From Lysobacter sp. BMK333-48F3 (GTDB lineage Bacteria > Pseudomonadota > Gammaproteobacteria > Xanthomonadales > Xanthomonadaceae): a stretch of 64,000 nt of DNA. Below the pieces are notes generated by a model. The model was given only the letters and a program-made list of their open reading frames with translations, did no database searches and had not been told where the DNA came from. Of the stretch, positions 61,805-64,000 are shown one piece after another. Both the position numbers and the translations under genes were made by a program. The stretch is from positions 4,132,820-4,196,819 of the forward strand of contig NZ_JAIHOO010000001.1 in assembly GCF_019733395.1 (NCBI RefSeq), given 5' to 3'. The first letter of the stretch is position 1, and every line of letters begins with the position of its first letter.

Positions 61805-63259
61805 TTACTCGCCCGAACTGAGCGCGATCGCCAGGGTCAGCACCGACAGGCGATTGACGTAGGCCGACATCAGGTCGGCGTTGTCGCTGCCGTAGGGCGT
61901 GAACGCATCGCATTGGCCGGGCTGCAGCGGCTGGCCGAAGCCGGGGCTGACCAACGCGGTGGCGTTGGCGAGGATCGCCGGCGTGTACGGCGCCAACAGC
62001 GCCGGGTCGGCCTGGTGGGCCTGCAGCAGATAGCGCATGAACACCGCCACGCCGGTCTGGTAATCGCCGTAGTCGTAGCCCGGCGGCACCGCTGCGTACG
62101 GATCCGAGGCGCCGACCTGCAGCCAGGGCAAGGGGAACTCGCCGGCTACCGAGCCGTAGGTGCGCGGGAGGAAGGCGTTGGCGAACATGCCCTCGATCAG
62201 CTGCGGGTAGACGCCGGTCACCGGCGGCGGCGAGGCCCGGTACATCGCCTGCGCCTCGCGCAGGGCGCCGATCAGCAGGCCCTGGTCGCCGCTCCAGGTC
62301 ATCGACCGGTCGTAGGAGGAATCCCAGTACACCACGTTGTCCACGGCGTGGAAGCTGGACACGCGTTCGCGCACCAGCACGCCGGCGCGCGAGCCCGACT
62401 GGCTGGTCAGCAGCAGCGATTGCCACGGGTCCGGGGTCTTCAGCATCCATAGCTGCCACCAGGCGATCTGGTCCTGCCAGGCCTGATTGCAGGCCTGGAC
62501 GTCGACGCCGGCGTCGGTGAAGTACGCAGTGAAGGCCGGGTTCTGCGCGGCCAGGGACAGGCGCAGGCTGAGCAGGGCGAACACGCCGTTGGTGACCGTG
62601 TTCTGGATCGGGTTGAGCACGCCGCCGCTGCCGTCGTACTCGGCCACCGGGGTGGGGTGCGCGTCGAGGGTGATCGGCGAGTTCCAGATTCCGCCGGGCG
62701 AGTAGCGCGGCCGCAGTTGGGCCTGGATCAGCGGCGGCACGTTCGGCCAGGTCTGGCCGATGTCGGCCCAGCAATTGGGCGCGCCGCGGTTGACCGGGTG
62801 GGTGCTGGCGAATTGCGCCCAGCCCGGCGGATCGGTGTAGGGGTAGATCGCGGTCTGGTTCGGCTGAGTCGACCAGCGCGGCCCGACCATGTAGCACCAG
62901 GCGTTGATCGCGATCTTGAGGAAGTCGATGCGGTGCTGGGCCGCGAACCCCAGTTCCGCGGCGCGCAAGGCGGCGATGCCGATCCAGCCGAAATCGTCCC
63001 ACCAATTGCCTTTCTTGGTCGGGTCCAGCGCGGCCAAGGCGTCCTGGCCGTAGGGCGCGCTGTCGGCGCCGCTGACGAGGAAGTAGTCGAGCAGGCTGTC
63101 GAAGGCGCAGGCGGTGCGCCAGACGTTGCCGGCGCTGCTCCACAGCGGGTGGATCTGGTCGAACAGAACTTTGGCTTCGGCCAGATAGGCGGCCGCATTG
63201 GGCGGTACGCCCGGCTGCGCCGCGTTGCTGCCGGTCCGGTCGATCCGAGAGACGTTCAT
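61805..63259 (-). CDS. GH76-like (alpha-1,6-mannanase-type) protein without signal peptide
   Basis: 484 residues; the ATG at 63259 has AGGAC six bases upstream. Blocks WWDDFGWIGIAALRAAELG and TWSGDQGLLIGAL are typical of the GH76 alpha/alpha barrel, whose catalytic residues are adjacent Asp pairs. In the first block I see DD; the second carries a single Asp, so catalytic competence is uncertain. No signal peptide is visible, unlike most GH76 enzymes. The gene is 150 bases downstream of a TetR regulator on the same strand, which may control it. Confidence 0.68.
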   Translation of the reverse strand: MNVSRIDRTGSNAAQPGVPPNAAAYLAEAKVLFDQIHPLWSSAGNVWRTACAFDSLLDYFLVSGADSAPYGQDALAALDPTKKGNWWDDFGWIGIAALRAAELGFAAQHRIDFLKIAINAWCYMVGPRWSTQPNQTAIYPYTDPPGWAQFASTHPVNRGAPNCWADIGQTWPNVPPLIQAQLRPRYSPGGIWNSPITLDAHPTPVAEYDGSGGVLNPIQNTVTNGVFALLSLRLSLAAQNPAFTAYFTDAGVDVQACNQAWQDQIAWWQLWMLKTPDPWQSLLLTSQSGSRAGVLVRERVSSFHAVDNVVYWDSSYDRSMTWSGDQGLLIGALREAQAMYRASPPPVTGVYPQLIEGMFANAFLPRTYGSVAGEFPLPWLQVGASDPYAAVPPGYDYGDYQTGVAVFMRYLLQAHQADPALLAPYTPAILANATALVSPGFGQPLQPGQCDAFTPYGSDNADLMSAYVNRLSVLTLAIALSSGE

Positions 63260-63409
63260 GGCTGCGTCCTGAGTTGGTTGGCGTCGAACTGCGGTCGATG
63301 CTGTTCCTGCAGTGGGCGCGAGCAGCGGCGATCCGGACGCGAACGCCGGCCGTCGTGCCGCGCGGGTCCGCACGGCATGGCGGCAAGCGCAGGCCGGGGC
63401 GGCCGGCGA

Positions 63410-64000
63410 TCAGGCGGGCGCGAAGTGGGCCAGGAACATGTCGGTGGCGGTCTGCGCCACCTGGTCGCGCTGGGCCGGCGTCAGCATCGGCTGGCCCAGG
63501 GTGATCTGCGGCCAGAACGCGAAGCCCTTGACCATCCCCTGCAGCAGCATCGAAGCAAACAACGGATCCTGCGCCTGCAGGCGGCCGTCGGCGGCGGCGG
63601 CGCGGATCCACGCGGTCAGGGCCTCTTCCTTGTCGCCCATGCGCGCGAACAACTGCTGGGCGCGCTCGGGCGCGGGGATGATCGCGACGATGGCGACCCG
63701 GGCCAGGTCGATGAAGGCTTCGTCGTGCAGCAACTGCAGCTTCTGCTGCACCAGTTCGAGCAATTGCGGGCGCAGCGGACGGTCGGCCCGGTAGACCAGG
63801 TCGGGCGAGGCCAGGCTGCGTTCCCACAGTTGTTGCAGGATCTGCGCGAACAACACCTCCTTGCTCGGGAAGTGGTTGTAGACCGTGCGCTTGGAGACCC
63901 CGGCGCTGGCCGCGACCCGGTCCATGCTGGTGGCGTCGTAGCCGGCCTGGCGGAATTCGGCCATGGCCGCGTCGAGGATGGCGGCGCGCTTGCGGTCGGT
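63410..64000 (-). CDS. TetR-family transcriptional regulator, 5' end beyond the window
   Basis: The coding frame is open to the right edge, reading TDRKRAAILDAAMAEFRQAGYDATSMDRVAASAGVSKRTVYNHF-type TetR sequence, so the start lies just outside. The helix-turn-helix with the recognition helix SKRTVYNHFPSKE is intact. The C-terminal domain (about 120 residues, TetR_C/AefR-like: LARVAIVAIIPAPERAQ) probably binds a hydrophobic ligand. The internal ATG at 63964 would remove the first helix and is not the real start. Confidence 0.93.
   Translation of the reverse strand, partial: TDRKRAAILDAAMAEFRQAGYDATSMDRVAASAGVSKRTVYNHFPSKEVLFAQILQQLWERSLASPDLVYRADRPLRPQLLELVQQKLQLLHDEAFIDLARVAIVAIIPAPERAQQLFARMGDKEEALTAWIRAAAADGRLQAQDPLFASMLLQGMVKGFAFWPQITLGQPMLTPAQRDQVAQTATDMFLAHFAPA

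Overview
The window is high-GC (roughly 70% by eye) and reads as a chromosome segment of a Lysobacter-like member of the Xanthomonadaceae. The evidence is a giant lipopeptide-type NRPS operon, many dual condensation/epimerisation domains, secreted proteases and hydrolases, and REP-like intergenic hairpins. Assignments rest on reading motifs in the translated sequence; no database was searched.

Region 1 (1-30672) is a nonribosomal peptide operon on the + strand. It holds three overlapping NRPS genes: the first is cut by the left window edge inside an adenylation domain, the second has one module, and the third has two modules and tandem thioesterases. Two TauD-type dioxygenases, a prolyl-hydroxylase-like dioxygenase and a membrane-anchored PAF-acetylhydrolase-like enzyme follow. 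The eight adenylation domains read Thr-Pro-Pro-Arg(?)-X-Ser-Pro-X. X shares one unusual pocket code at both sites and is probably (hydroxy)Asp. The pattern of dual C/E and LCL domains predicts D-D-L-L-D-D-L-L. As I recall it, this composition is that of the tripropeptin/empedopeptin/plusbacin family of cyclic lipodepsipeptides.

Region 2 (30766-38558) is housekeeping and stress metabolism: a chloroperoxidase-type hydrolase, WrbA, a pirin and a divergent LysR regulator with a palindromic operator candidate, a DUF2867 protein, a GH3 beta-glucosidase with a perfect LacI-type operator in its promoter spacer, and an NAD(P)-binding protein.

Region 3 (38992-47185) holds a secreted sialidase-fold protein, a di-heme cytochrome, a PerM-type permease whose 5' end runs into a large double fold-back inverted repeat, an aminotransferase class IV protein (PabC-like), an exported protein, a lipoprotein and a secreted glutamyl-endopeptidase-like protease.

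Region 4 (48225-55682) combines a signalling group with a peptide operon. The signalling group is a response regulator, a membrane histidine kinase without a sensor domain, and a propeller sensor without a kinase. The operon encodes a PatA/PatG-type subtilase and three small Cys-containing peptides. This operon is the best candidate here for an undescribed peptide system.

Region 5 (56150-64000) holds an esterase, an MBL-fold lipoprotein, a stand-alone A-T-reductase, a GH76-like protein and a TetR regulator cut by the right edge. I saw no tRNA, rRNA, CRISPR array, transposase or phage gene.
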